Origin: VRUE01 sp963729995 | Lineage (GTDB): Bacteria; Actinomycetota; Thermoleophilia; Solirubrobacterales; 70-9 | Assembly (NCBI GenBank): GCA_963729995.1 | Contig: CAVSPF010000004.1 | Span: 1 to 38,700 of the forward strand | DNA length: 38,700 bases | Direction of reading: 5' to 3' | Shown: positions 16,200-23,055 of the stretch, one piece after another | How the letters are laid out: each line of letters opens with the position of its first letter | Numbering within the stretch: position 1 is the first letter of the stretch | Position numbers and translations under genes: made by a program | Notes under the pieces: generated by a model | What the model was told of the DNA's origin: nothing | The model's database searches: none | Seen by the model: only the letters and a program-made list of their open reading frames with translations

Positions 16200-16805
16200 T
16201 TAGCTGGCCGAGGCTGCCGCTACCGCCTCCTCCAGCCTGTCGTCGCCCCAGAAGATCTCCCCGTCGACGAGGAGCGACGGGACGCCGGCGACACCCAGCT
16301 CGGCGGCGCGGTCGGTTGCCTCCCGCAGAGCGCGTTTGACCGTTTCGGTCTCAGTGGCTTTGAGAACCGCCCGTGGGTGCAGCTCGCAGGCGGCGGCGGC
16401 GACGAGAACGTTGTCGGGGTTGGTGAGATCGCGCCCGGCGGCGAACGCCTGGCGAAAGGCGGCCAGCGCGAAGGACACGGTGCGGCCGGTCTGCTTGACG
16501 AAGGTGGCTGCGCGCATCGCAAACAACGTGTTACCCGGCCAGGGGTCGGGCCACGCCAGGGGGGGCAGGCCATAGGCGGAGGCGCGCCGCTCGACCTCGG
16601 CCATTCCCTCCTCGCGCCCCGGCCCGTTTGCCCACGAGTCGCGGCCAAAGTGCTTGAACAGTCCCCCGAGCAGCACCGGCTGCCACTCCGGCTGCTCCAG
16701 CTCCGCCTCCGCGAAGAGCCCGCTGATCCGCTCCGCCGCCAGGTACGCGTACGGCGACCCGAGGTCGAAGTGGAAGGTCGCCCTAGGCGTGGGTGGCCCA
16801 GCCAT
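16200..16805 (-). CDS. DsbA-family oxidoreductase / 2-hydroxychromene-2-carboxylate isomerase-like
   Basis: 201 aa from the ATG at 16805, which puts the first strand RATFHFDLGSPYAYLAAERI at the N-terminus; an ATG 6 codons earlier is possible. FHFDLGSPYAYLAAE is the substrate/glutathione-binding start of the HCCA isomerase branch (serine instead of the CxxC of DsbA), with the insert helical domain and ending in GVAGVPSLLVDGEIFWGDDRLE (cis-proline in GVPS). Overlaps the lpd stop by 23 nt and precedes pdhA by 10 nt, so it sits in the PDH operon. Its role there is not obvious; a GSH- or mycothiol-dependent isomerase is possible. Confidence 0.85.
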   Translation of the reverse strand: MAGPPTPRATFHFDLGSPYAYLAAERISGLFAEAELEQPEWQPVLLGGLFKHFGRDSWANGPGREEGMAEVERRASAYGLPPLAWPDPWPGNTLFAMRAATFVKQTGRTVSFALAAFRQAFAAGRDLTNPDNVLVAAAACELHPRAVLKATETETVKRALREATDRAAELGVAGVPSLLVDGEIFWGDDRLEEAVAAASAS

Positions 16806-18150
16806 CGACTGCCCGGGCGGCATCGAGGATCGCCTCGGAGATCGTCGGGTGGGGGTGCACGATCCGGGCCAGCTCCTGGTAGCCGCCCTCGAGGGCCATC
16901 GTCGCCACCAGCTCGGCGATCATGTCGCAGGCCCGGTTGCCGACGATGTGGGCGCCGAGGATCTCGCCGTACCTGGAGTCGACCACGAGCTTCACGAGGC
17001 CGTCCTTGTCGTCGTAGACCGTTGCCGCGCCCACCCCGCCGAGCTTCATCTTCCCCACCTTCACGTCGTGCCCGGCCTCCTTGGCGGCGGCCTCGGTGAG
17101 CCCGACGCTGGCGACCTGCGGGTGGCAGAACGTGGCGCCGGCGACCAGGTTCTGGTCGACCGGATGCGTTGCGGCGCCGGCGGCGTGCTCGACCGCCACC
17201 ACGCCCTCCTCCGAGGCCTTGTGGGCAAGTGCCTTGCGGTTGACCAGGTCGCCGATCGCGTAGACCTTCGGGTTCGAGCTGCGCCCGAACTCGTCGACCC
17301 TGACCTTGCCGTTCTCCTCCAGCTCGACTCCGGCCTCGGCCAGTCCCAGCCCGTCGGTGTCGGGAGCGCGGCCGCCGGCGATGCAGAGGTAGTCGACCTC
17401 GGCGGAGCTGTCTCCGTAGCTGAACTTCACCGAGCTGTCGCTCGCCTCGACGTTCTCGACCGGCGCGCCGGTGGAGATCGTGATGTTCTGCTTCTTGAAG
17501 GCCCGCTCGACGACACGGGCCATGTCCCTGTCCTCGGCCGGGAGGATCTGGTCGAGCATCTCGATCAGCAGCACCTCGGTTCCGAAGCGCCCGTAGGCCG
17601 AGGCGATCTCGCAGCCCGAGGCGCCGGCGCCGACCACGGCGATCCGCTTCGGCTGCTCGGGCAATGACCAGGCGCCCCAGGTGTCGACGACGCGGCCGCC
17701 GAACTCGACCCCGGGGATCGGCAGCGGAACCGAGCCGGTGGCAAGCACCACGGCGCCCGCCTCGTAGGTGTCGTCGCCGACCCTGACGTTCCCCTCGGCG
17801 GTCAGCGAGCCATCGCCCTCGATCAGCGTCACCTTGTTCTTGTCCCAGAGCATCCTGACCCCGCTCGAGAGGGATTCGGAGACCGCGGCGCGGCGCTTTC
17901 CGAGCGCCTTCCAGTCGATCGACGCGCCCTTGACCGCGAGGCCGAGCTCGGCGCTGTTGCGGGCCTGGTCATACAGATCGGCCGTGTGGAGGACGGTCTT
18001 GGCTGGGATGCAGGCGTAGTTGAGGCAGCGGCCACCCGCCTTGTCGCGCTCGACCACGGCGGTCTTGCGGCCAAGCTGAGCCGAGCGGATTGCGCCGACG
18101 TAGCCGCCGGGGCCCCCACCAATGACGATCACGTCATATGAATCCGCCAT
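16783..18150 (-). CDS. lpd: Dihydrolipoyl dehydrogenase (E3)
   Basis: 455 aa, ATG at 18150; 77 upstream codons in the same frame are non-homologous. FAD-binding GGGPGGYVGA (11-20), redox disulfide C42-C47 in GRCLNYACIPAK, NAD-binding GAGASGCEIASAYGRFG, second FAD motif VYAIGD, and C-terminal catalytic dyad HPHPTISEA. The active-site neighbourhood is slightly unusual (NYACIPAK against the common NVGCIPSK). Re-oxidises dihydrolipoyl groups of PDH E2. Followed by the isomerase-like gene and pdhABC on the same strand. Confidence 0.96.
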   Translation of the reverse strand: MADSYDVIVIGGGPGGYVGAIRSAQLGRKTAVVERDKAGGRCLNYACIPAKTVLHTADLYDQARNSAELGLAVKGASIDWKALGKRRAAVSESLSSGVRMLWDKNKVTLIEGDGSLTAEGNVRVGDDTYEAGAVVLATGSVPLPIPGVEFGGRVVDTWGAWSLPEQPKRIAVVGAGASGCEIASAYGRFGTEVLLIEMLDQILPAEDRDMARVVERAFKKQNITISTGAPVENVEASDSSVKFSYGDSSAEVDYLCIAGGRAPDTDGLGLAEAGVELEENGKVRVDEFGRSSNPKVYAIGDLVNRKALAHKASEEGVVAVEHAAGAATHPVDQNLVAGATFCHPQVASVGLTEAAAKEAGHDVKVGKMKLGGVGAATVYDDKDGLVKLVVDSRYGEILGAHIVGNRACDMIAELVATMALEGGYQELARIVHPHPTISEAILDAARAVDGWATHA

Positions 18151-18170
18151 TGGCGTGAGCCTATAGAAAG

Positions 18171-18677
18171 TCAGTCGCGTGGAATGCGGGTCGGCATCTG
18201 GATGCGCGCCATCGCCTTGACCATGAAATAGAAGAAGGTGCCCGAGACGGCAAGCAGGCCAACGGTGGCGGCTACCTGAGCAACGCTTGCGGCCTGCACG
18301 GCAAGGCCGAAAGCGGCGCTGAAGATGAGGAAGACGAGGATCACCTGGAAGCCGAGCACGGCCCAGTAGCGGGCCCGCCACATGCCCCAGGCCATGATCC
18401 CCATCAGCAGCGCCGGCGCCAGCACCTGCGCGAGCCGCGCCTTCTCTCCATGGACCTGCACTCCGGCGATGTAGCTGCCGACGATCGAGGCGGTGATCAG
18501 CGCCGCGACCACCGCGCCGATGGTCACCACCAGCGGCCGTTCGCCTTCGCCCAGCGGCTTCAGGCCTTCCCTCACCTCGCGGTTGCGCTGCTCGCCGCGC
18601 GCGTAGCCTCGCTCCATCCGCTCCCGCGGCGTGACCGCGTCCCCCCGCGCCTTGCGCTTGCGCCGCCGCTCAGCCAC
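18171..18677 (-). CDS. Small membrane protein of unknown function
   Basis: 168 aa from the GTG at 18677, which overlaps the thiE stop (GTGGCTGA). Basic N-terminus AERRRKRKARGDAVTPRERMERGYARGEQRNREVR, then four membrane segments: VVTIGAVVAALITASIVGSYIAG, QVLAPALLMGIMAWGMW, YWAVLGFQVILVFLIFSAAFGLAV and ATVGLLAVSGTFFYFMVKAM. Ends 21 bp before lpd. I recall this N-terminal 'RRKRKARG..VTPRERMERGYARGE' start as conserved in related actinobacteria, but the role is unknown. Translational coupling to thiE suggests coexpression. Confidence 0.8.
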   Translation of the reverse strand: MAERRRKRKARGDAVTPRERMERGYARGEQRNREVREGLKPLGEGERPLVVTIGAVVAALITASIVGSYIAGVQVHGEKARLAQVLAPALLMGIMAWGMWRARYWAVLGFQVILVFLIFSAAFGLAVQAASVAQVAATVGLLAVSGTFFYFMVKAMARIQMPTRIPRD

Positions 18678-19356
18678 CGGGCGCCCGTTCCCGCTCGCCT
18701 CCGAGCGCCTGCCGCAGCGCCTCGGCCACGGCGCCGGGATCGTCCGCATCGCGGATCGCCCGCACGACGCCGAGCCGCTGCGCGCCGGCCGCGACAACGT
18801 CCGCGGCGTTGGACGGGTCGACGCCACCGATCGCGAAGAACGGCAGCGGCGCTCGCTCCGCCGCGTGCTCAACGAGGCCAAGCCCGACGCCCGGGCGTCC
18901 CTCTTTGGTGGGCGTTTCCCAGATCGGCCCAACGCTGATGTAGTCGGCGGGCAGGCCGGCGGCTGCGGCGATCTGCTCCTCGGAGTGGGTGGAGAGGCCG
19001 ATGATGGCGTCCGGTCCGAGGATCTCGCGCGCCTCGGTCACCGTCATGTCGTCCTGCCCCAGGTGGACTCCGTCGGCGTTGCAGGACTGGGCCAGGTAGG
19101 GGTCGTCGTTGACGATGAACAGCGCGCTGTAGGTATCGCAGAGGCGCCGGAAAGTCCGCCCCGAGCGCTCGATCGTCTGCCGGTCCAGCTCCTTCTCGCG
19201 CAGCTGAACGATGTCGACGCCCCCGTTGAGGGCGGCGCGCAGCAGTGCCTCGGGCTCATCGCCGTCCGGGAGGGCCTCGCAGACGAGGTAGATGCGCGCG
19301 GTGCGCAACCGCTCGCGCCGCAGCGGCCCGCGCGTCTCCGGTGGTGCCAGGCTCAT
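18670..19356 (-). CDS. thiE: Thiamine-phosphate synthase
   Basis: 228 aa. Joins HMP-pyrophosphate and the thiazole phosphate. ThiE marks: YLVCEALPDGDEPEALLRAALNGGVDIVQLREKELD, FIVNDDPYLAQSCNADGVHLGQDDM, IIGLSTHSEEQIAAAAGLPADYISVGPIWETPTK, PFFAIGGV(D). Divergent from thiO; unlike thiO it does not have a TPP riboswitch on its own transcript, since only 84 bp separate it from the plus-strand aptamer. A CATAAT box 6 nt before the ATG implies a leaderless message. Heads a minus-strand run toward lpd and pdhABC. Confidence 0.96.
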   Translation of the reverse strand: MSLAPPETRGPLRRERLRTARIYLVCEALPDGDEPEALLRAALNGGVDIVQLREKELDRQTIERSGRTFRRLCDTYSALFIVNDDPYLAQSCNADGVHLGQDDMTVTEAREILGPDAIIGLSTHSEEQIAAAAGLPADYISVGPIWETPTKEGRPGVGLGLVEHAAERAPLPFFAIGGVDPSNAADVVAAGAQRLGVVRAIRDADDPGAVAEALRQALGGERERAPGG

Positions 19357-19362
19357 GTCTCA

Positions 19363-19368
19363 ATTATG
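19363..19368 (-). promoter_or_regulatory. thiE -10 box, leaderless
   Basis: CATAAT on the minus strand lies 6 nt upstream of the thiE ATG at 19356, so transcription should start at or beside the start codon. The -35 region (near 19386-19391) is GC-rich and unclear. Confidence 0.5.
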
Positions 19369-19428
19369 GGCCACCCCGGCGCCGCGGCCACGCGCGCGGG
19401 GCTCGGGGACGGACCCCCTGCCGAGGAG

Positions 19429-19434
19429 TACCAT
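19429..19434 (+). promoter_or_regulatory. -10 box of the thiO-thiSG riboswitch transcript
   Basis: TACCAT sits 6 nt before 19441, the first base of the recognisable TPP aptamer, so the RNA would begin at the aptamer itself. No clear -35 was found. Confidence 0.35.
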
Positions 19435-19440
19435 CGGCCT

Positions 19441-19530
19441 AACGGGAGTCCGTAAGCCACGGGCTGAGAGGGCGGCTATGGCGCCGCCGACCGTCTGAAC
19501 CTGATCCGGGTAATGCCGGCGGAGGCAAGG
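19441..19530 (+). ncRNA. TPP riboswitch (THI box) upstream of thiO
   Basis: Contains the conserved cores: CGGGAG...CTGAGA (19441-19469), a variable P3 stem GGCGGC-tatggc-GCCGCC (19471-19488), ACC..CTGAACCTGATCCGGGTAATGCC (to 19517) and GCGGAGGCAA. The last conserved element supplies the Shine-Dalgarno GGAGG (19521-19525) of thiO, 5 nt before the ATG at 19531, so ligand-bound folding can directly hide the ribosome-binding site. No separate expression platform or terminator fits in the space. Thiamine diphosphate would thus switch off translation of thiO and the coupled thiSG. Confidence 0.95.
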
Positions 19531-20685
19531 ATGAGCGGAAAACGAACTTACGACGCGGTGATCATCGGAGGCGGGGTGATCGGCCTCTCGTGTGCCTGGC
19601 GAGCGGCGCAGCGGGGCGCCGACGTCGCGGTGGTCGAGAAGGCCCGCCCGCCCGCCGGTGCGACGCGGGTCTCGGCGGGAATGCTGGCGCCGATCGGCGA
19701 GCTGACGTTTGGCGAGCCGGAGCTGCTGGCGATGACGCTTGCCTCGCGCTCTCTCTACGCCGACTTCGTCGCGGAGTTGGAGGCCGCGACGGGAATGTCG
19801 ACCGGCTACCGTCACCAGGGCGCGCTCCATGTCGCCCTGGACCACGACGAGGCGGCGGAGCTGCGACGAATCCACGAGCTGCAGCGCTCGCTGGGGCTCG
19901 ACGCCGAGTGGTTGACGCCGCGGCGCTGCCGCGAGTTGGAGCCGGGCCTCAGCCCGTCGTGCAGCGGTGGTGTCTACGCGGAGGGCGAGGCGTCACTCGA
20001 CCCGCGGGCTCTTGCCGGGGTCCTGCTGGCGGCGCTGGCCGGCGAGGGTGTTGGGATACGGACCGAGGTGGAGGTTGCCGAGGCGCTGCTCGACGGCGAG
20101 CGAATCGTTGGAGTGCGAACCGACGGCGGCGACGAGCTGCTGGCCGCAAATGTCGTTCTCGCCGCCGGCGCATGGTCTGGGCGGATGGAGTGGCTGCCGG
20201 AGCACGCCCGGCCGCCGGTCCGCCCGGTCAAGGGCCAGATCGTCGAGCTGCGCGCCCCCGATGGAACCACTCCATGTGAGCGGATCATCGGCGCCGAGCG
20301 TGTCTACGTCGTTCCACGCGCCGACGGGCGCCTGATCGCAGGCGCCACGGTGGAGGAGCAGGGATTCGACACGACCGTCACCGCGGGCGCCGTCCACGAG
20401 ATCCTGCGGGAGGCGTACCGCCTGCTGCCCGACGTGGCGGAGCTCGAGTTCGTGGAGGCGGCGGTCGGCCTGCGACCGGGCACGCCTGACAACCTGCCGC
20501 TGATCGGCGCGAGCGGCCTGGATGGCCTCCTCTGGGCCACCGGCCATTACCGCAACGGCGTCCTGCTGGCGCCGCTGACCGCCGATGCCGTCGCCGAGCT
20601 GCTCGAAGGCGGCGAGCTGCCCGAGTCGGCCGCCGCCGCGAGCCCGGAGCGACTCGGCTCCGGCGCCGCGGAGCTGGCGCGATGA
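19531..20685 (+). CDS. thiO: Glycine oxidase
   Basis: 384 aa FAD-dependent amine oxidase making the iminoacetate used by ThiG. Rossmann motif DAVIIGGGVIGLSCAWRAAQRG, RVSAGMLAPIGE, substrate-binding PLIGASGLDGLLWATGHYRNGVLLAPLTA with the RNG and the FAD-contacting GHYRNG. Start ATG 19531; an ATG at 19513 falls inside the conserved riboswitch and is rejected. ATGA overlap with thiSG (20682-20685) shows translational coupling. Riboswitch-controlled. Confidence 0.95.
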   Translation: MSGKRTYDAVIIGGGVIGLSCAWRAAQRGADVAVVEKARPPAGATRVSAGMLAPIGELTFGEPELLAMTLASRSLYADFVAELEAATGMSTGYRHQGALHVALDHDEAAELRRIHELQRSLGLDAEWLTPRRCRELEPGLSPSCSGGVYAEGEASLDPRALAGVLLAALAGEGVGIRTEVEVAEALLDGERIVGVRTDGGDELLAANVVLAAGAWSGRMEWLPEHARPPVRPVKGQIVELRAPDGTTPCERIIGAERVYVVPRADGRLIAGATVEEQGFDTTVTAGAVHEILREAYRLLPDVAELEFVEAAVGLRPGTPDNLPLIGASGLDGLLWATGHYRNGVLLAPLTADAVAELLEGGELPESAAAASPERLGSGAAELAR

Positions 20686-21656
20686 GGATCGACCTCAACG
20701 GACAGGTGCGGAACCTGGCGGCCGGCGCGACGCTTGCCGACGCCGTGCGCGAGAGCGGCGCGGACCGGGAGGCAAGGGGCCTCGCGGTTGCGCTTGACGG
20801 CGAGGTGACGCCGCGGGCGGAGTGGGGCTCGACGCCGCTCGCGGAGGGCCAGAAGGTCGAGGTGCTCGCCGCGATCCAGGGCGGTGCCGAGACCTGGCAG
20901 CTGGGCGAGCGCGAATGGGCCTCGCGGTTGATCGCCGGGACCGGGGGCTTTCGCTCACTCGAGCAGATGGAGGAGGCGCTGGCTGCGTCCGGCGCTGAGA
21001 TCGTCACCGTCGCGCTGCGCCGCGTCGACCCCGACGCCAGGGGATCGGTGCTCGACGTGGTCCACCGGCTCGGCCTCTTCGCGCTGCCCAACACGGCCGG
21101 CTGCTTCACGGCGCGCGACGCGGTGCGAACGGCCCACCTCGCCCGCGAGGCGTTCGAGACCGACTGGATCAAGCTGGAGGTGATCGGCGACGACCGCACC
21201 CTCTACCCGGACGCGGTCGAGCTGCTCGAGGCCGCCGAAACGCTGGTCGCGGAGGGCTTCACCGTCCTGCCCTACACGAACGACGACCCGATTCTGGCCC
21301 GGCGCCTCGAGCAGGCGGGATGCGCGGCCGTGATGCCGCTCGGCTCGCCGATCGGCTCCGGCGCCGGCATCCGCAACCCCTACAACATCGCGATCATCGT
21401 CGAGCGGGCCAGCGTCCCGGTCGTCCTCGACGCCGGCATCGGGACCGCCTCCGATGCGGCCCTGGCGATGGAGCTGGGCTGCGACGCGGTGCTGGCGGCA
21501 AGCTCCATCTTCGGTGCTGAAGATCCGGCGAGGATGGCCAGCGCGCTGCGCGGCGCCGTCGAGGCCGGCCACCAGGCCCGCCGCGCCGGCCGCATCCCGT
21601 ACCGGACCCACGCCCAGGCCTCGACCCCCGGGGAGGGCCTGCCGGAGCTGTCCTGA
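20682..21656 (+). CDS. thiSG: ThiS-ThiG fusion: sulfur carrier joined to thiazole synthase
   Basis: 324 aa. Residues 1-67 are ThiS: MRIDLNGQVRNLAAGATLADAV, VALDGEVTPRAEW, ending VEVLAAIQGG, the normal C-terminal Gly-Gly. It continues directly as AETWQLGEREWASRLIAGTGGF, the start of ThiG, with Schiff-base lysine in DWIKLEVIGDD, phosphate loops VMPLGSPIGSGAGI and LDAGIGTASDAALAMELGCDAVL, and C-terminal AVEAGHQARRAGRI. In separate systems ThiS must expose its terminal GG to be thiocarboxylated, so either the fusion is cleaved or it uses an altered route. ATGA overlap with thiO. A GG/AETWQLG site is where cleavage would be needed. Confidence 0.95.
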   Translation: MRIDLNGQVRNLAAGATLADAVRESGADREARGLAVALDGEVTPRAEWGSTPLAEGQKVEVLAAIQGGAETWQLGEREWASRLIAGTGGFRSLEQMEEALAASGAEIVTVALRRVDPDARGSVLDVVHRLGLFALPNTAGCFTARDAVRTAHLAREAFETDWIKLEVIGDDRTLYPDAVELLEAAETLVAEGFTVLPYTNDDPILARRLEQAGCAAVMPLGSPIGSGAGIRNPYNIAIIVERASVPVVLDAGIGTASDAALAMELGCDAVLAASSIFGAEDPARMASALRGAVEAGHQARRAGRIPYRTHAQASTPGEGLPELS

Positions 21657-21732
21657 CGCCGGCGCCTCCGCCGCCGTGCATCGCGGCGCACAGGTCGCGC
21701 GCCGTTCGGGACCCGTTTACCATGAGCCCCTC

Positions 21733-21782
21733 GCCCCTGTAGCTCAGTTGGTTAGAGCGGCGGCCTTTTAAGCCGCGGGCCT
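21733..21782 (+). pseudogene. tRNA-Lys(UUU), 3' third missing
   Basis: GCCCCTG acceptor strand, D-arm GCTC/GAGC, anticodon stem GCGGC/GCCGC with loop CTTTTAA (anticodon TTT at 21767-21769) are intact. After the variable region (GGGCC) the sequence turns into TATTTTTCGG and no T-arm, no GTTCGA and no strand able to pair with GCCCCTG follow in the next ~200 bases. The gene is broken and cannot give a tRNA. A break at the 3' half of a tRNA is where integrative elements insert, but the normal repaired 3' end is absent. Confidence 0.8.
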
Positions 21783-21999
21783 ATTTTTCGGCGGCTCTGG
21801 CCGCAGGCCACTTGCAGAGCCGAATCCGGCATCAGGAGCGGGTTTGCGCTTGCTCAGGTCAATTTTCGCACTGGGTCAACGCAGGTCAACGAAAGTCCCT
21901 CAAGGTCCTGATTTCGACCCTTTCGTTCCCTAGACGTTCCCTAATCTCGGCCTTCCCGGGAGACTGAAATCCGCCGCGCCCGGCGCCCGGCGCCATGTC
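21783..21999. other. Non-coding junction DNA next to the broken tRNA
   Basis: Holds the hairpin at 21793-21821, CTCAGGTCAATTTTCGC and two GTCAACG(C/A) copies (21868-21891), and a TTCCCTAGACGTTCCCTAA stretch with two copies of TTCCCTA. No gene was seen. The composition is less GC-rich than neighbours. Looks like attachment-site debris; no integrase is near. Confidence 0.45.
21793..21821 (+). repeat. Hairpin after the truncated tRNA
   Basis: GGCTCTG...CAGAGCC is a 7-bp stem with an inner GGCC-gca-GGCC pairing, giving a long two-part hairpin. It may act as a terminator or be a recombination scar. No U-run follows. Confidence 0.35.
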
Positions 22000-22524
22000 C
22001 TAGGTTCGCAGGCCGGCCGGCGGCGGAGGGGGCTCGGCGACGCGGCGTGGGGGAGGGACGGGCTCGGCGCCACGCACCCCGTCCTCGTCGCGGAAGAGGC
22101 AGAGGATCTGGCCGGCCGGCCGCGCGGCGCTCGGCGCAAGCAGCCCCGCCCAGCCTTCCCTCCACAGCCGCTCGCCGAAGCGCTGGTAGGAGGGCCATGA
22201 CTGGCGACCGGGAGCCGGCGCCTCGAGACCGACCGCGGCAAGCCGCTCGGGCGTGGAGAGGTCGGCGACCTCCACCTCGACCTGCCAGCTCCAGAGCTCA
22301 CGCGGCATCTGCGCCAGCGGCGGGACCATGCGCTCGGCCAGGTGGCGGTACCACTCGGCCCAAACGGCGACCTCGCTCTCGGCGAGGTAGAGCGCGTCGA
22401 TGAGGCCGCCGCGCTGCCAGCGGTTGTCGGGCGCCGGCTCGCGTTCGGGCAGGGCCGCCGAGCCGGGATAGGTGTGCTTCAGCCAGAGGCCGCGAACGGC
22501 GATCGCCGCGACGTCCCCGGCCAC
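22000..22524 (-). CDS. RES-domain toxin
   Basis: 174 aa, GTG start 1 nt after the antitoxin stop. The RES fold is seen in RWQRGGLIDALYLAESEVAVWAEWYRH (conserved R, Y and E), and WSWQVEVEVADLSTPERLAAVGL, SYQRFGERLWREGWAGLLAPSAA. RES toxins such as MbcT degrade NAD+. The length (174) is normal and the Arg/Tyr/Glu pattern is complete, so it looks active. The C-terminus past LCLFRDEDG is a Pro-rich tail. Second gene of an antitoxin-toxin operon. Confidence 0.85.
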   Translation of the reverse strand: MAGDVAAIAVRGLWLKHTYPGSAALPEREPAPDNRWQRGGLIDALYLAESEVAVWAEWYRHLAERMVPPLAQMPRELWSWQVEVEVADLSTPERLAAVGLEAPAPGRQSWPSYQRFGERLWREGWAGLLAPSAARPAGQILCLFRDEDGVRGAEPVPPPRRVAEPPPPPAGLRT

Positions 22525-22525
22525 C

Positions 22526-22864
22526 TCAGACGGCGCCTGGGTCCTCGAGGCCGGAGATCAGCTGGGCGACCGCGCGGTAGTCGCCGGCGGCGATCCGGTC
22601 GATCGGCTTGTCGTCCTGCAGCGCGGCGATCGGCTTGTTGAGCCAGACCGGGATGTAGGTGGGGCGGATCACCCGCGCCAGGCGTTCGACCAGCGAGGAG
22701 AGCTCGGCGAGTCGCTCGGCGCGTGAGCCGCTCGGCGCGCTGCGCCGGGCAAGCCATTCGCGCACGGTGCTCGGCGCCGCCCCGGTGGCGCGAGCGATCT
22801 CGCGGTCGGAGAGGTGGCCGGTGTCGTGCACGTGGATAGCCTCTTCGGCGTAGGCGATAGCCAT
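22526..22864 (-). CDS. Xre/MbcA-type antitoxin
   Basis: 112 aa. A short HTH (SDREIARATGAAPSTVREWLAR) precedes a DUF2384-type toxin-binding domain ending YIPVWLNKPIAALQDDKPIDRIAAGDYRAVAQLISGLEDPGAV, where the C-terminal 'LNKP...L....P......G....V...I' run is the hallmark. Such antitoxins neutralise RES toxins and repress their own operon. The palindrome 22875-22890 lies within the promoter. Confidence 0.87.
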   Translation of the reverse strand: MAIAYAEEAIHVHDTGHLSDREIARATGAAPSTVREWLARRSAPSGSRAERLAELSSLVERLARVIRPTYIPVWLNKPIAALQDDKPIDRIAAGDYRAVAQLISGLEDPGAV

Positions 22865-22870
22865 GCGGGC

Positions 22871-22899
22871 ATGTTAGCGCTCCGGCGCTATATCGGCAA
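22871..22899 (-). promoter_or_regulatory. Promoter of the Xre-RES operon with built-in palindromic operator
   Basis: On the minus strand TTGCCG (22899-22894) and TAACAT (22876-22871) are 17 bp apart, a near-ideal -35/-10 pair. Six nt separate the -10 box from the ATG, so the message is leaderless. The perfect palindrome TAGCGC-tccg-GCGCTA (22875-22890) lies in the spacer and reaches into the -10 box, so a bound antitoxin dimer would shut polymerase out. The structure is read from sequence; binding is inferred. Confidence 0.65.
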
Positions 22900-23055
22900 G
22901 ATACGGACCTCTTTTCGCAGCACTTGATGCGCTACGGTCAGCAGCTCAAGCTCATTGGGAGACTTACCCGCGCGCTTGTTCACCGCGCACCCCGCCGATG
23001 CCACCCCTTCGAACTTGGAGGACTATGGCGTGGTAAGGGCTACGTGGAATCGGAG

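Noticed and set aside
18151..18381. 77-codon N-terminal extension of lpd
   Set aside because: The upstream part is antisense-like and non-homologous; the ATG at 18150 begins the canonical FAD-binding N-terminus.
19513..19530. ATG at 19513 as the thiO start
   Set aside because: It lies in the conserved GGGTAATGCC core of the TPP aptamer; the ATG at 19531 has the SD and matches the family N-terminus.
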